DNA of 64,000 nt from Chloracidobacterium sp. (GCA_016716305.1 JADJWP010000002.1:1424501-1488500); one strand, 5' to 3'; shown: positions 1-8,665, counted from the stretch's first letter. Numbers and translations are program-made. The notes: generated by a model from the sequence alone, not told the origin.

Positions 1-7
1 CTTTCGG

Positions 8-913
8 TCATGATTTTGTCGCGATTCTCTGCTCGCCGCAATAAATATTAAAACGTCCGTCGCGGACAAAACCGACCAGCGTCATTCCAAATTCGTCGGC
101 GAGTTCGACCGCAAGGCTCGACGGAGCTCCGACGGCGGCGAGGATCGGAATGCCGGCCATCAAGGCTTTCTGCACCAGCTCGAAACTCGCCCGGCCGCTA
201 ACGAGCAAGACCTTGTCAGACAGCGGCGGTTGGCTTTCTAGAAACTTCGCCCCGATCACCTTGTCGAGCGCGTTGTGCCTGCCCACGTCTTCGCGAACTA
301 TGTCGAGCGTTCCGTCTGCGTTGAACAATGCCGATGCGTGGAGGCCGCCGGTTTTGTCGAACGTCGATTGAGCGGCTCGGAGTACGTCGGGCAGGCGATG
401 GATGGTCTCGGCGTTGATCGTCAGTTCACTTTCGACCTTCGCTGCACCGGACTGCAATGCTTCGATCGACGATTTCCCGCACACTCCGCAGCTTGATGTG
501 GTGTAAAAATGCCTTTCGAGTTTCTTGAGATCAAGTTCGACGCCGTCGGCCAGATCGACTCTGATCGTATTGGCAGAAACACGACCGGTAGGGAGTGTGC
601 CCCGTGCAACAAACGGAATTTCTCGCAATAGGGCACCCTCGCTACCGCTCAGGTTTCCGCCTTTGCCGCAATGACGGATCTGCTTTATCTGTTCGGGAGT
701 TTTAATTATGCCTTCGGTGAAAAGAAAACCTGCGGCAAGCTCGGCGTCCTCACCAGGCGTCCGCATCGTGATCGAGATCGCCCGATGCGTCCCGTCCGCA
801 AACCCAAGCCTGATCTCCAGCGGCTCTTCAACCGCGAGCACGTCCGAAAACTCAAGCCCATCCGACCCCGTTACGGTCGCGCGACTTTCAGAAACTGCTG
901 TTGCGGGTTTCAC
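8..913 (-). CDS. fdhD: FdhD, sulfur carrier/insertion protein for formate dehydrogenase
   Basis: FdhD passes sulfur from a cysteine desulfurase to the molybdenum cofactor of formate dehydrogenase in the cytoplasm; without it the enzyme is inactive. The 301-residue protein has the usual family length, and the conserved Cys pair sits in CGVCG (C142 and C145) followed by KSS. The C-terminal half carries REDVGRHNALDKVIG (around residues 207-221), another FdhD signature. The start at 913 is the only Met that keeps the full N-terminus. No formate dehydrogenase subunit is in the window, so the substrate enzyme must be encoded elsewhere. Bacterial formate dehydrogenases are often selenoproteins, which fits the selenocysteine candidate near 50.7 kb. 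Confidence 0.93.
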   Translation of the reverse strand: MKPATAVSESRATVTGSDGLEFSDVLAVEEPLEIRLGFADGTHRAISITMRTPGEDAELAAGFLFTEGIIKTPEQIKQIRHCGKGGNLSGSEGALLREIPFVARGTLPTGRVSANTIRVDLADGVELDLKKLERHFYTTSSCGVCGKSSIEALQSGAAKVESELTINAETIHRLPDVLRAAQSTFDKTGGLHASALFNADGTLDIVREDVGRHNALDKVIGAKFLESQPPLSDKVLLVSGRASFELVQKALMAGIPILAAVGAPSSLAVELADEFGMTLVGFVRDGRFNIYCGEQRIATKS

Positions 914-942
914 AATTGAATTCTACCAAACCTATAAGAAGG

Positions 943-1012
943 AACCACGAACGAACACGAAAATACACGAACAGTTGAACTTGTTCGTGCTATTTCGTGT
1001 ATTTTCGTGGTT
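943..1012. repeat. Nested inverted repeat rich in CACGAA
   Basis: AACCACGA (943-950) pairs with TCGTGGTT (1005-1012). Inside it, the 14-mer at 958-971 is the perfect reverse complement of 994-1007. Alternatively CACGAACA (966-973) pairs with TGTTCGTG (982-989) around an 8-nt loop. The element fills the gap between the end of fumarylacetoacetase and the start of fdhD. There is no T-tract on either side, so it is not a classical terminator. CACGAA-rich inverted units like this occur as dispersed intergenic repeats in many bacteria, but I cannot count copies here. Confidence 0.6.
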
Positions 1013-1016
1013 GCTC

Positions 1017-2366
1017 TTAATCTGCCGGCAGTATTCGTCCGCGGCATTCGCCGAGGCCAATCCGCCGGAAGCCTTCGCGTTCGCAATAGCCGCGCATGAT
1101 GATCTCGTCGCCGTCTTCGAGGAAGCGTCTTTGTTCGCCGCTCGGAAGTTCGATCGGTTCGGTGCCGCGCCAGGTCAGTTCCAGCATGCAGCCGCGTTCC
1201 GACTTTTCTTTACCACTGACGGTGCCGGTGGCCATCAGATCGCCCGTTTGCAGGTTGCAGCCGTTCGACGCGTGGTGCGTGAGCATTTGGCCGATGGTCC
1301 AGTAAAGGTCTTTCGTATTCGAGCGCGAGAGCATGTGCGGTTCGATGCTTTCGGCTCGCATCTTTTCGGTTTGAATATAGACCTCAAGATTGATGTCGAG
1401 GCCGCCGAGCTTTTGATTTTGCTCGCCGTTCAGGTAATCGAGCGGCTGCGGATCGTCGGCGTCGCGTTCGAACGCTTTCGTTCTAAACGGTGCGAGAGCT
1501 TCCATTGTGACGACGTAAGGCGAGATCGTGGTCGCGAAATTCTTTGCCAGAAAAGGTCCGAGCGGCTGGTATTCCCACGCCTGAATATCGCGAGCGGACC
1601 AATCATTTACGAGGCACACGCCGAAGATGTGCTCCTCCGCCTCGCCGATCGCGATGCTGCTGCCAAGCTCATTTCCCCTTCCGACGAAGAACCCAAGCTC
1701 CATCTCGTAATCCAGATTCTTCGCCGGAATAAAAACCGGCGGCTTCTCCGCATCACTCCGATTCTGTCCCTTCGGCCTTTTTATATCCGTCCCCGAGATC
1801 ACAATACTCGAAGCCCGCCCGTGATACCCGATCGGCACATACTTATAGTTCGGCAGCAGCGGATTGTCAGGCCTGAACATCGACCCAACGTTCGTCGCGT
1901 GATAGATCGAGCTGTAGAAGTCAGTGTAGTCGCCGATCTGGTCGACCGGTAGTCGAAAGTAGGCCTCAGTCAACGGTCGGAACGCTCGCTCAACGCCTGG
2001 GTGATCTCTTAAAGAAGGATTATCATGTCTCAAAAGGTCAGAAACGCGACGGCGGATTCCCGATGCTAGATCGCCATGCATCACACTCCAATCCAATCCG
2101 GGGTCATCCGCGAAAGACGGATAAACTTCCGAGCGAACGTCCTTCAGAAAGGAAAGCTTTGTCCCATCAAGCCACTCAGCTTCGAGCGCAGCTAAATCAA
2201 GCACGCGGTCCCCAATCGCCACCCCAATACTTTCGATCGCGACTGCCTTCGAGTTACCGATGACACAAAACGGCAGATTCTGTATCGGAAAGTCCGTATT
2301 CGGGTCGTTGGCGGATTCGACCCAGCTTTTGAGGTTAGGGTCGTGCGTTTCGTTTATCTCGTGCAT
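1017..2366 (-). CDS. fahA: Fumarylacetoacetase
   Basis: Hydrolyses 4-fumarylacetoacetate to fumarate and acetoacetate, the last step of tyrosine/homogentisate breakdown. The family's active-site segments are all present: DFYSSIYHATNVGSMF (metal Asp and catalytic His), YEMELGFFVG (the ExE metal ligands) and VNDWSARDIQAWEYQPLGPF (metal Asp, followed by the conserved Lys in AKNF). The length of 449 residues is slightly above the roughly 420 of eukaryotic enzymes. It is transcribed leftward behind the unrecognised gene at 2459-3376, with a strongly structured 92-bp gap between them. No homogentisate dioxygenase or maleylacetoacetate isomerase is in the window. Confidence 0.95.
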   Translation of the reverse strand: MHEINETHDPNLKSWVESANDPNTDFPIQNLPFCVIGNSKAVAIESIGVAIGDRVLDLAALEAEWLDGTKLSFLKDVRSEVYPSFADDPGLDWSVMHGDLASGIRRRVSDLLRHDNPSLRDHPGVERAFRPLTEAYFRLPVDQIGDYTDFYSSIYHATNVGSMFRPDNPLLPNYKYVPIGYHGRASSIVISGTDIKRPKGQNRSDAEKPPVFIPAKNLDYEMELGFFVGRGNELGSSIAIGEAEEHIFGVCLVNDWSARDIQAWEYQPLGPFLAKNFATTISPYVVTMEALAPFRTKAFERDADDPQPLDYLNGEQNQKLGGLDINLEVYIQTEKMRAESIEPHMLSRSNTKDLYWTIGQMLTHHASNGCNLQTGDLMATGTVSGKEKSERGCMLELTWRGTEPIELPSGEQRRFLEDGDEIIMRGYCEREGFRRIGLGECRGRILPAD

Positions 2367-2380
2367 CGTTTTGTAATTCT

Positions 2381-2452
2381 ACACCCTTGTTACCGAGCGG
2401 GTTTCTGCCTCTATCATCACTCAGGCGGAAACCCGACCTGTAGGGAGGGTGT
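2381..2452. repeat. Long imperfect hairpin between two leftward genes
   Basis: An outer stem ACACCCT (2381-2387)/AGGGTGT (2446-2452) encloses an inner stem CGGGTTTC plus GCCT (2398-2410) pairing with AGGC plus GAAACCCG (2423-2435), with a single mismatch and a 12-nt loop. It lies between the stop of the 305-residue gene and the start of fumarylacetoacetase. No T-run follows it on the minus strand, so it could be an attenuating leader structure or a REP-like element rather than a standard terminator. Confidence 0.55.
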
Positions 2453-2458
2453 CAGCCT

Positions 2459-3376
2459 TTAGAGCAATCCCATCGCTCGGAGGTCTTCTACCGGTTCGTC
2501 GAACGAGCACGATCCGAAGGAGTGCATACCGCGCGTTCGCAATAGGGCGAGATGGGCGTTGGTAAGAAAGTGTTCGCTGCGCCATGCGACACCTGCCGGC
2601 GAAAATGAAAACACCTCTTCAAACTCTTCTTCCATCAGCTCTTCCAGCAGCGACGGGCGAAAACTCTCGCGCGCAAATGCCGTCATCAGCAGTGTGTTAA
2701 GAAAACCGTGCATCGTGCCTTGCGGCGCGTCCGGTGCATAGGTGAGGGGTTTGAAGCATCGAAGCGGATGATGAAGGCCCGCCGTAGCTTTGAACGGGAG
2801 ATTAGCCGCCATGCAGGTACGGACAAACCTGACGATCTCGCGCGACGGCGGAAAATCTTCGGTGGTAACACCGCCCGTTCTGATCTTTGCACGCTGTCCG
2901 CTCATCGCGAGCGCCGTTACCAGATCAACAAACTCATCGCCCATCGAGATCTCAAAGTATCCGTTGATCTCGGGCGGCAATGCGGTCAGCGTGTTGTCCA
3001 GCTTCGAAAGCGTGTTGGCTTTGACCTCGAGCGCATCGATAACTACACCCTTTGGGTGAAGCCGGCCAAATTCGTTTATCGTCCGCATCGTCGCGGCAAT
3101 GTCCTCGCCCGCAAGTACGCTCAGCCGCCAATCATCGCTGCCGTCACGCGAGATGAATTCCTCGGCAAACTCGATGAATTCGTCCAATCTTGCGACCGGA
3201 ATAATGAATCGTCCGAGCATCCAGCCGTAGTTGCTGTTACGGTACGTGGCATAATTCAGAACGGCTTCCTGCATCGACACCTGCGAGGGCGGAAACAATC
3301 CCGCGTAGTCGATTATCTCTGAAAGCAGTATCCGGACTGATTCGAGCGGCTTGTTTAACTCGGTCTTGGCGTTCAT
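2459..3376 (-). CDS. Conserved protein of unknown function next to fumarylacetoacetase
   Basis: I do not recognise this family. The 305-residue protein has no signal peptide or membrane segment. It contains segments that look like the strand ends of a TIM-barrel enzyme: GYFEISMGDEF (about 140-150), AKIRTGGVTTEDFPPS (about 162-177) and PFKATAGLHHPLRCF (about 196-210). Each has a charged or polar residue right after a short hydrophobic strand. It is the upstream gene of a leftward pair with fumarylacetoacetase, and it is divergent from ruvC across 146 bp. Location suggests a role in aromatic amino-acid breakdown, but that is only guilt by association. Confidence 0.8.
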   Translation of the reverse strand: MNAKTELNKPLESVRILLSEIIDYAGLFPPSQVSMQEAVLNYATYRNSNYGWMLGRFIIPVARLDEFIEFAEEFISRDGSDDWRLSVLAGEDIAATMRTINEFGRLHPKGVVIDALEVKANTLSKLDNTLTALPPEINGYFEISMGDEFVDLVTALAMSGQRAKIRTGGVTTEDFPPSREIVRFVRTCMAANLPFKATAGLHHPLRCFKPLTYAPDAPQGTMHGFLNTLLMTAFARESFRPSLLEELMEEEFEEVFSFSPAGVAWRSEHFLTNAHLALLRTRGMHSFGSCSFDEPVEDLRAMGLL

Positions 3377-3522
3377 TATCTGTTGATTCTGCGATCGTTT
3401 GCTACAAAATGATAATGTTTATCGGGTCGATTTACAAATTTGGTGTCGCCCGCCGAGATCGGCTTGTCATCGGCCCCGACATCGGTTATCTTTTCTAAAT
3501 TCACCAGGCGAATATTTAATAA

Positions 3523-4023
3523 ATGCGTGTTTTAGGCATCGATCCCGGAAGCGAAACGCTCGGTTGGGGCGTTGTGGAGGGAACGGGGTCAAGATACTCG
3601 GCGGTCGGCCACGGCACCGTCCGTTCGAACAGGCGCGATGCGTTCGCTAAGCGTCTATCTAACATATTTGCCGGTGTCGATGAGGTGATCGGACGCTACA
3701 AACCCGACGTTCTTTCGATCGAGGACGCGTTCTATGCGGTAAATGTGAATGTCGCGATGAAGCTTGGTCAGGTCAGAGGTGTGGTACTCCTCCTTGGCGA
3801 ACAGCGTGGGCTGACGATCGCCGAATATGCACCGCGATTGATAAAGCAGACGGTTGTCGGCTATGGAAATGCTGAAAAACACCAGGTCGGCGAGATGGTA
3901 AAGGTGCTGCTGGGCCTGCGATCGGTTCCGGAGCCGCACGATGCCGCCGATGCCCTCGCTATAGCGATCTGTCATTTCCATCACAGCGGAGCATCCGAAA
4001 GAATAAAGAAAGCACTTGGCTAG
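3523..4023 (+). CDS. ruvC: RuvC, Holliday junction resolvase
   Basis: Endonuclease that cuts Holliday junctions during recombinational repair, working with RuvAB. The four catalytic acids are visible: D7 in GIDPGSETLGWG, E67 in LSIEDAFY, and D140/D143 in EPHDAADALA. At 166 residues it is the normal length. It starts a rightward pair with the secreted protein at 4030, six bases downstream. ruvA and ruvB are not in the window. Confidence 0.96.
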   Translation: MRVLGIDPGSETLGWGVVEGTGSRYSAVGHGTVRSNRRDAFAKRLSNIFAGVDEVIGRYKPDVLSIEDAFYAVNVNVAMKLGQVRGVVLLLGEQRGLTIAEYAPRLIKQTVVGYGNAEKHQVGEMVKVLLGLRSVPEPHDAADALAIAICHFHHSGASERIKKALG

Positions 4024-4029
4024 ATCGAT

Positions 4030-4788
4030 ATGAAAGTATCTTTCCTGCTTATTATCCTGCTGCTGGCTTCCACCGCAGCCGAGGCCCAGCGTCGCGGTGC
4101 GTCCGCCGCCCGCCCGCAGCGAACAACCGCCGTTCGTGCTCCCGAGATCGGAAAAAATGCGGTCGTGATCGATGAGACCCTTTCGGTTCTTCGCGATAAG
4201 CCGAGCCTCTTTGGCAATGCTATCCAGCGAATGCGTCGCGGACGCACGGTGAAGATCATGTCTGTCGCTGAGGCCGACGGAGTCAGGTTCTACAGGGTTT
4301 CGGCTCCACCGACGAATTCAGGTTGGGTGCAGGCAGATGCCGTATTCGGATCGTTTCGCCCGGACGATGAAGAACGCCTCGCGCGGCTTGTGCAGGCGTC
4401 GCGCGGATTCGAACAGGTCGAGGCCGCAACCCATTTCTTTCAGATGTATCCGGCATCGAGGTTCCGTCCCGCGATCCTGCTGTTATTCGGCGATATACTC
4501 GAGGACACGGCAGGAAGATTGACCCGCGAGGCGACAACGCGTCTGGACCGCCGCGAGATGGCTGCCTCCGCGGCACCGCTTCACAGCTATTATCTTAATT
4601 ACGTCGGACTCGATCGCTACCGGCGTCTTGGCATCACATTCGTCTTTAATTCATCGACGGTGCTCTTCCATTACGATGGTCATTCATGGAAAGAGATCGT
4701 GTCCAAATTTGCCGGATCGCCCGAAGCCGAAGAGGCCAAAAAGCGTCTCGAATCTCTGCGTGAAAAGCTGGATCGGAAAGCGAAGTAG
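4030..4788 (+). CDS. Secreted SH3-like domain protein, function unknown
   Basis: The 252-residue protein begins with a Sec signal peptide (hydrophobic residues 4-17, AEAQ cleavage region near residue 20). A short basic linker follows, then a bacterial SH3-like fold at about residues 40-105: a VLRDKPSLFGNAI strand pair, a basic MRRGRTVKIM strand and a closing SGWVQADAVFG. Such domains often bind peptidoglycan or other envelope polymers. The rest is helical with alternating charge and no motif I know. It is translated directly after ruvC (six-base gap) and converges on psuG. Confidence 0.8.
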   Translation: MKVSFLLIILLLASTAAEAQRRGASAARPQRTTAVRAPEIGKNAVVIDETLSVLRDKPSLFGNAIQRMRRGRTVKIMSVAEADGVRFYRVSAPPTNSGWVQADAVFGSFRPDDEERLARLVQASRGFEQVEAATHFFQMYPASRFRPAILLLFGDILEDTAGRLTREATTRLDRREMAASAAPLHSYYLNYVGLDRYRRLGITFVFNSSTVLFHYDGHSWKEIVSKFAGSPEAEEAKKRLESLREKLDRKAK

Positions 4789-4797
4789 CAGGGACCG

Positions 4798-5691
4798 CTA
4801 TATCGCGCACGCGATACGGGCCGCGATGCGTGCATTGTTCTCAAGCAGGGCAATGTTAGCCAGAAGGGTCTGGCCATTGCTCCGGGCGGACATTTCGGAA
4901 AGCAGAAACGGCGTTACGTCCTTGCCCTTGATCCCGAGTTCGTCTGCGGCCGCCATCGATTCGGCCAAGATGCGTTCGACGTCGGCTGACCCGACCGCAA
5001 ACTCGTCCGGAACCGGGACCGTAACGATCACAGCACCTTTGAGCCCGAGGCCGTCACGGGCAGCTGCTATTCTGGCAGCGTCCTTCGCAGTCTCGATCCG
5101 GTCATCGACCGGCAGGCCGCTTGAAACGGTATAGAACGCGGGCATCATATCGCAATTCCAACCCAATATCGTCACGCCGTAGGTCTCAAGCCATTCGCGC
5201 GTCGCCGGCAGATCGAGTACGACCTTTGCACCCGAGCAGACGACTATGATAGGTGTCTGAGCTAGTTCGGGCAGATCTGCCGATACATCCGTCGCATCGC
5301 CCCGATGAACACCGCCGATACCGCCGGTGGCAAATACGCTGATCCCGGCTTCGCGGGCAATGAACGCCGTGGTCGATACGGTGGTCGCACAGTTGAGCTG
5401 TCGAGCAACGGCTATCGGCAGATCGCGTCGCGAGATCTTTCTGATCTCTTTTTCTGTAACCAATTTAGCGATCTGATCTTCATTCAGGCCGACACATATC
5501 TCGCCGTCGAAAATAGCGATCGTTGCCGGGACCGCGCCATTGTCACGGACGATCCTTTCGAGCTTATATGCGGTCTCGATATTCTGCGGGTACGGCAGGC
5601 CATGTGCGATCACGGTCGATTCGAGCGCGACAAGCGGGCGTCCGAAATGGATCGCACCCGACACTTCTTCGCTATAGTTGAATTTCATCAC
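4798..5691 (-). CDS. psuG: Pseudouridine-5'-phosphate glycosidase
   Basis: Splits pseudouridine 5'-phosphate into uracil and ribose 5-phosphate, for salvage of pseudouridine from RNA turnover. The family hallmark ALESTVIAHGLPYPQN is at residues 23-38, and the conserved blocks FATGGIGGVHRG and GWNCDMMPAFYTVSSGLP follow. The length of 297 residues is close to that of E. coli PsuG. The partner pseudouridine kinase (psuK) is not adjacent, so phosphorylation must be done by an enzyme coded elsewhere. Confidence 0.93.
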   Translation of the reverse strand: MMKFNYSEEVSGAIHFGRPLVALESTVIAHGLPYPQNIETAYKLERIVRDNGAVPATIAIFDGEICVGLNEDQIAKLVTEKEIRKISRRDLPIAVARQLNCATTVSTTAFIAREAGISVFATGGIGGVHRGDATDVSADLPELAQTPIIVVCSGAKVVLDLPATREWLETYGVTILGWNCDMMPAFYTVSSGLPVDDRIETAKDAARIAAARDGLGLKGAVIVTVPVPDEFAVGSADVERILAESMAAADELGIKGKDVTPFLLSEMSARSNGQTLLANIALLENNARIAARIACAI

Positions 5692-5786
5692 AACAAGTGT
5701 GCCAGGTTTGCATCAGATCGATCCCGATCCCTAACTTTTGATGTCCGGGGGCAATGCACGAACTTCATCGGACATTAGGTCGGCCG

Positions 5787-6629
5787 TCATTTAACGAATT
5801 TGCCTATTCGGCTTAGACGCGGATGTGTGATGCAGCCGATCATACTTCCGTTAGACGCTCCGCGGTCACATGACCAATAAACGAACATCGCACGGCCAAT
5901 GACGAGTTCACGAGGTACAAACCCCCAGCCTCGCCCATCGTCGCTGCGATCGCGGCTATCCCCCATCACGAAAAAGCTATTCGGCGGCACGACCATCGGT
6001 TTGCCCTGGACGCCGAAATTGTATCCGCTGCGCGTTATCGATCGCCCCTCCATTACCGGACGCATCGTGTCCTCTGAATAGAATACTGTCCATTTCGCAT
6101 CGGGATTCGCCGGCTCGAATTCGCGCGTCTCAAGTGCGGAGATGTCGTCGTTTGCATCACCGATCACTCGCGTTTCGGGAAGCAGATTTCCATTGACGAA
6201 AACCTGGTTGTTCCTGAACTCGACCGTTTCGCCCGGAAGCCCGATGACGCGCTTTACGTAATTGATCTGATATTTAACGAGCCCGCGTTCGCGGTCAGAC
6301 CTCGGATTAACGCTGTTGCCGGGATATTTGAAAACGATGATGTCGCCGCGTTCGATCTCTCGCATCGGAAGGAACGGAAGCGGATTTCCCCCGGGATTGA
6401 ATATGAACTTGTTTACAAGCAGATAATCGCCTACAAGGATAGTGTTCTGCATCGAACCGGTCGGTACGGTAACCGCCTGCAATATGAACGTCATGCCGAA
6501 GATCGCCATGACCAACGTTACGGCAAACGATTCGAGGTACTCGCGGAAGATCGATTTTGGCGGGCCGGTCGGTTTCTTTTCCGGTGCGTCCTTTACGGCT
6601 GTTTCAGTTGGATCATCTGTCATAGTCAA
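5787..6629 (-). CDS. lepB: Signal peptidase I
   Basis: Membrane-bound serine protease that removes Sec and Tat signal peptides on the outer face of the cytoplasmic membrane. The Ser/Lys dyad is S59 in VPTGSMQNTIL and K126 in NYVKRVIGLPGE. The final conserved box is FFVMGDSRDRSDDGRGWGFVP. One membrane segment precedes the serine (about residues 34-52), after a charged N-terminus of about 30 residues. The 280-residue size is typical of enzymes with one N-terminal anchor. It lies 18 bp downstream of rnc in the same direction; lepB-rnc neighbours are a common arrangement. Confidence 0.96.
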   Translation of the reverse strand: MTMTDDPTETAVKDAPEKKPTGPPKSIFREYLESFAVTLVMAIFGMTFILQAVTVPTGSMQNTILVGDYLLVNKFIFNPGGNPLPFLPMREIERGDIIVFKYPGNSVNPRSDRERGLVKYQINYVKRVIGLPGETVEFRNNQVFVNGNLLPETRVIGDANDDISALETREFEPANPDAKWTVFYSEDTMRPVMEGRSITRSGYNFGVQGKPMVVPPNSFFVMGDSRDRSDDGRGWGFVPRELVIGRAMFVYWSCDRGASNGSMIGCITHPRLSRIGKFVK

Positions 6630-6647
6630 ATTTCTTAAAACTTAAGC

Positions 6648-7370
6648 TCACGCCAAGCCGCCTTTTTCTTCGATCTTGGCAAGGGCCGCACTCGCGGCCA
6701 TCATCTCGGCAAGTTTTCTTGACCGCCCGGTTCCCTCGGTTCGGCCGCCTTCCCAAATCGCCTCAACGAAAAACGTCCTTTCGTGCGGCGGCCCCTCGCT
6801 CCGCAATAGTGAATACGTTGGTGCCGCGAGTTTCGCTGCCTGAAGCGTTTCCTGAAGCAATGTTTTGTAATCGAGCGAAGCCTTGGGCGTTGACTTCCGG
6901 AACGCGTCGGCGAAGATCCTGACAACAAACGCCCGGGCAGTGACGTATCCGGCGTCGAAGAAAACGGCGGCGATGACTGCTTCGAGCGTATTTGCCAGCA
7001 GTGCTCGTTTGGCACGTCCGCCGGTGCGTTCTTCGCCTTTACCAAAGCGAATGAAATCGCCAAGCTTCATTCGGTCGGCCGTGTCGGCCAGCGAGGACGT
7101 ACTGACCAGCCGATGCTTCATCAGCGTCAGGTCACCTTCACCGAGCTTTGGATGCCGCAAAAACAACTCCTCTGCGATCGCCAGGCCCAGTACCGAATCG
7201 CCTACGAACTCGAACGTCTCATTATCGAGTTCGCGAAGGTCGGCCTCGGTCGCCCCATCCATATTCTCGTGTGCCCACGAACGATGCGTGACCGCTCGTT
7301 CAAGCAGTTCGGGCTTTGAGAAACGGTGGCCGATCAGATTTTCGAGTTTCGCCAGCTTCATTCGGCACAA
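6648..7370 (-). CDS. rnc: Ribonuclease III
   Basis: Double-strand-specific RNase that processes rRNA precursors and structured mRNAs. The signature ETFEFVGDSVLGLAIAEELF matches the family's NExLEFLGDSVL box, and LANTLEAVIAAVFFDAGY holds the second set of metal-binding acids. A double-stranded RNA binding domain follows at the C-terminus (about residues 165-235; DYKTLLQETLQA to KLAEMMAASAALAKI). The length of 240 residues is normal. The start at 7370 could also be the internal Met at residue 4, which begins MKLAKLENLIGHRF. Confidence 0.95.
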   Translation of the reverse strand: MCRMKLAKLENLIGHRFSKPELLERAVTHRSWAHENMDGATEADLRELDNETFEFVGDSVLGLAIAEELFLRHPKLGEGDLTLMKHRLVSTSSLADTADRMKLGDFIRFGKGEERTGGRAKRALLANTLEAVIAAVFFDAGYVTARAFVVRIFADAFRKSTPKASLDYKTLLQETLQAAKLAAPTYSLLRSEGPPHERTFFVEAIWEGGRTEGTGRSRKLAEMMAASAALAKIEEKGGLA

Positions 7371-7394
7371 TACACAAGTTTATGCAGAATGCCT

Positions 7395-7434
7395 GAAAAA
7401 AGAAAGCCGGACGCTCAGTATAGAGCGCCCGGAC
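7395..7434 (-). terminator. Rho-independent terminator of the 7478-8665 gene
   Basis: On the minus strand CCGGGCGCTC (7432-7423) pairs with GAGCGTCCGG (7416-7407) with one mismatch, and it is followed by CTTTCTTTTTT. It lies 44 bases past the stop of the secreted-protein gene and just before rnc. Confidence 0.8.
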
Positions 7435-7477
7435 GTTTATCGGTCTTGCTGTCGGTTCGAACAGCTGATCAAATCAA

Positions 7478-8665
7478 CTAGGGCCGCGAAACAGCCGACG
7501 CACCGGTTGTGGAGGTTGTTGTGGTCGTGGTCGTCGGTTCAGGGTCCTTGATCGGCTCGACCTCAGTGGTCGGGTTGGGCATAGGCTTCGCGACCGCCGA
7601 TGACAGCCAAGTGTTCACGCCGTCTTTCTTCTGAAAACGAAGTTCGTAAAGGCCGCTGATCGTAGCGTACAAAGCGTCTTTGTACTTTTTCTGATCGGGT
7701 GTCGTCGATTGCGAAAGCGAATGTGCACGGCCGTATGCATCCATCGCACGTTCGGCATATCCGTTGAACAAGGCTTCTTTGCCTTTGATAAGGCCATCGA
7801 TGCGAAGCTTCTCTTCGTCGGTCGTTGCGGCCTCAAGGTCCTTGATCATCTTCCGAATATCTTCGGTGATCTTCAGGGCTTCGTCCCGATAATATTCGCC
7901 GATCGTCGCATAAAGCGCCGGCTGCGACTTGAACGATCCGGGCAGCTGAGAAGTTTCGTAGAAGCTTGCGAGCCCGCCCTTCTTATCACCCTTGTCCCAG
8001 TATTTGATGAAACCGATCGTGTAGGTCAATTCGCTGATCGCATCCTGTCGCGAGCGTTCGAACTGGAAGATGCCAAATACATCGTTCTTGTCTTTATCCT
8101 GCTTGGTCGCCTTTCCACCTGCTTTGAGTTCGGCGATAGCGATGTTTGCGTATTTTAGAGATTGATCGTTGTTCTTGAAATTCTTGCTGTAAGAGGCCGG
8201 AAGCCCGATCAAGCCAAGCGTCACAGCCTGGTCGATACTGTTAAAACCTGTGAGCTTATCGGTCTGCCCTACCGGATATTTTGCGATTATCTCGCCGCCG
8301 GCGGCAAAGGCATCATCGTAATTCTGACTCTTGACACTGTTATCAAAACGGGCAAAACGCTCCTTGAGCCATGCTGCCGCTTCGAGGAACTTGACGCGCT
8401 CTTCCCACTTCGGCACCTGAACTTTCAGCCAGTCGCTAAAATCCTTGAAAACCTCGCACGAGCCATATTTTTCAAGATACTGCTTGCCCGATTCGACAGC
8501 GACCTTGAGAGTCGCATCTTTTGGATAGCTTTCGCGAATCTTGGCGTCAAGAGCCGCATTGCCATCGTAGTCCTCGCAATTCTGTGCGTAGCCGACGGTC
8601 GAACCGATCGCTACGAACGCTGCCAGGAGCGCTGCCATTCCAGCAAATCTGATAAACGATTTCAT
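7478..8665 (-). CDS. Secreted helical-repeat protein, function unknown
   Basis: A 395-residue protein with a clear Sec signal peptide (hydrophobic residues 9-24, cleavage near GYAQ/NCED). The body is built of helices that look like degenerate TPR units: WLKERFARFDNSVK, SLKYANIAIAELKAG, YAERAMDAYGRAHSLS. It ends in a low-complexity tail with a run of Thr after PEPTTT. There is no catalytic motif. Single-gene unit: its own terminator lies downstream and a 315-bp gap upstream. TPR-like secreted proteins usually act as scaffolds, but no partner is indicated here. Confidence 0.75.
   Translation of the reverse strand: MKSFIRFAGMAALLAAFVAIGSTVGYAQNCEDYDGNAALDAKIRESYPKDATLKVAVESGKQYLEKYGSCEVFKDFSDWLKVQVPKWEERVKFLEAAAWLKERFARFDNSVKSQNYDDAFAAGGEIIAKYPVGQTDKLTGFNSIDQAVTLGLIGLPASYSKNFKNNDQSLKYANIAIAELKAGGKATKQDKDKNDVFGIFQFERSRQDAISELTYTIGFIKYWDKGDKKGGLASFYETSQLPGSFKSQPALYATIGEYYRDEALKITEDIRKMIKDLEAATTDEEKLRIDGLIKGKEALFNGYAERAMDAYGRAHSLSQSTTPDQKKYKDALYATISGLYELRFQKKDGVNTWLSSAVAKPMPNPTTEVEPIKDPEPTTTTTTTSTTGASAVSRP

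Noticed and set aside
943..1012. Rho-independent terminator for fumarylacetoacetase
   Set aside because: Good stems but no T-tract on the minus strand after them.
708..1952. 414-codon rightward frame across fdhD and fumarylacetoacetase
   Set aside because: Antisense shadow of two clearly conserved leftward genes; its translation has no family features and biased Arg/Ala content.
7498..7545. Short-period repeat of gtt/gtg type
   Set aside because: It is the codon run for the Thr-rich C-terminal tail of the secreted protein, not an independent repeat element.
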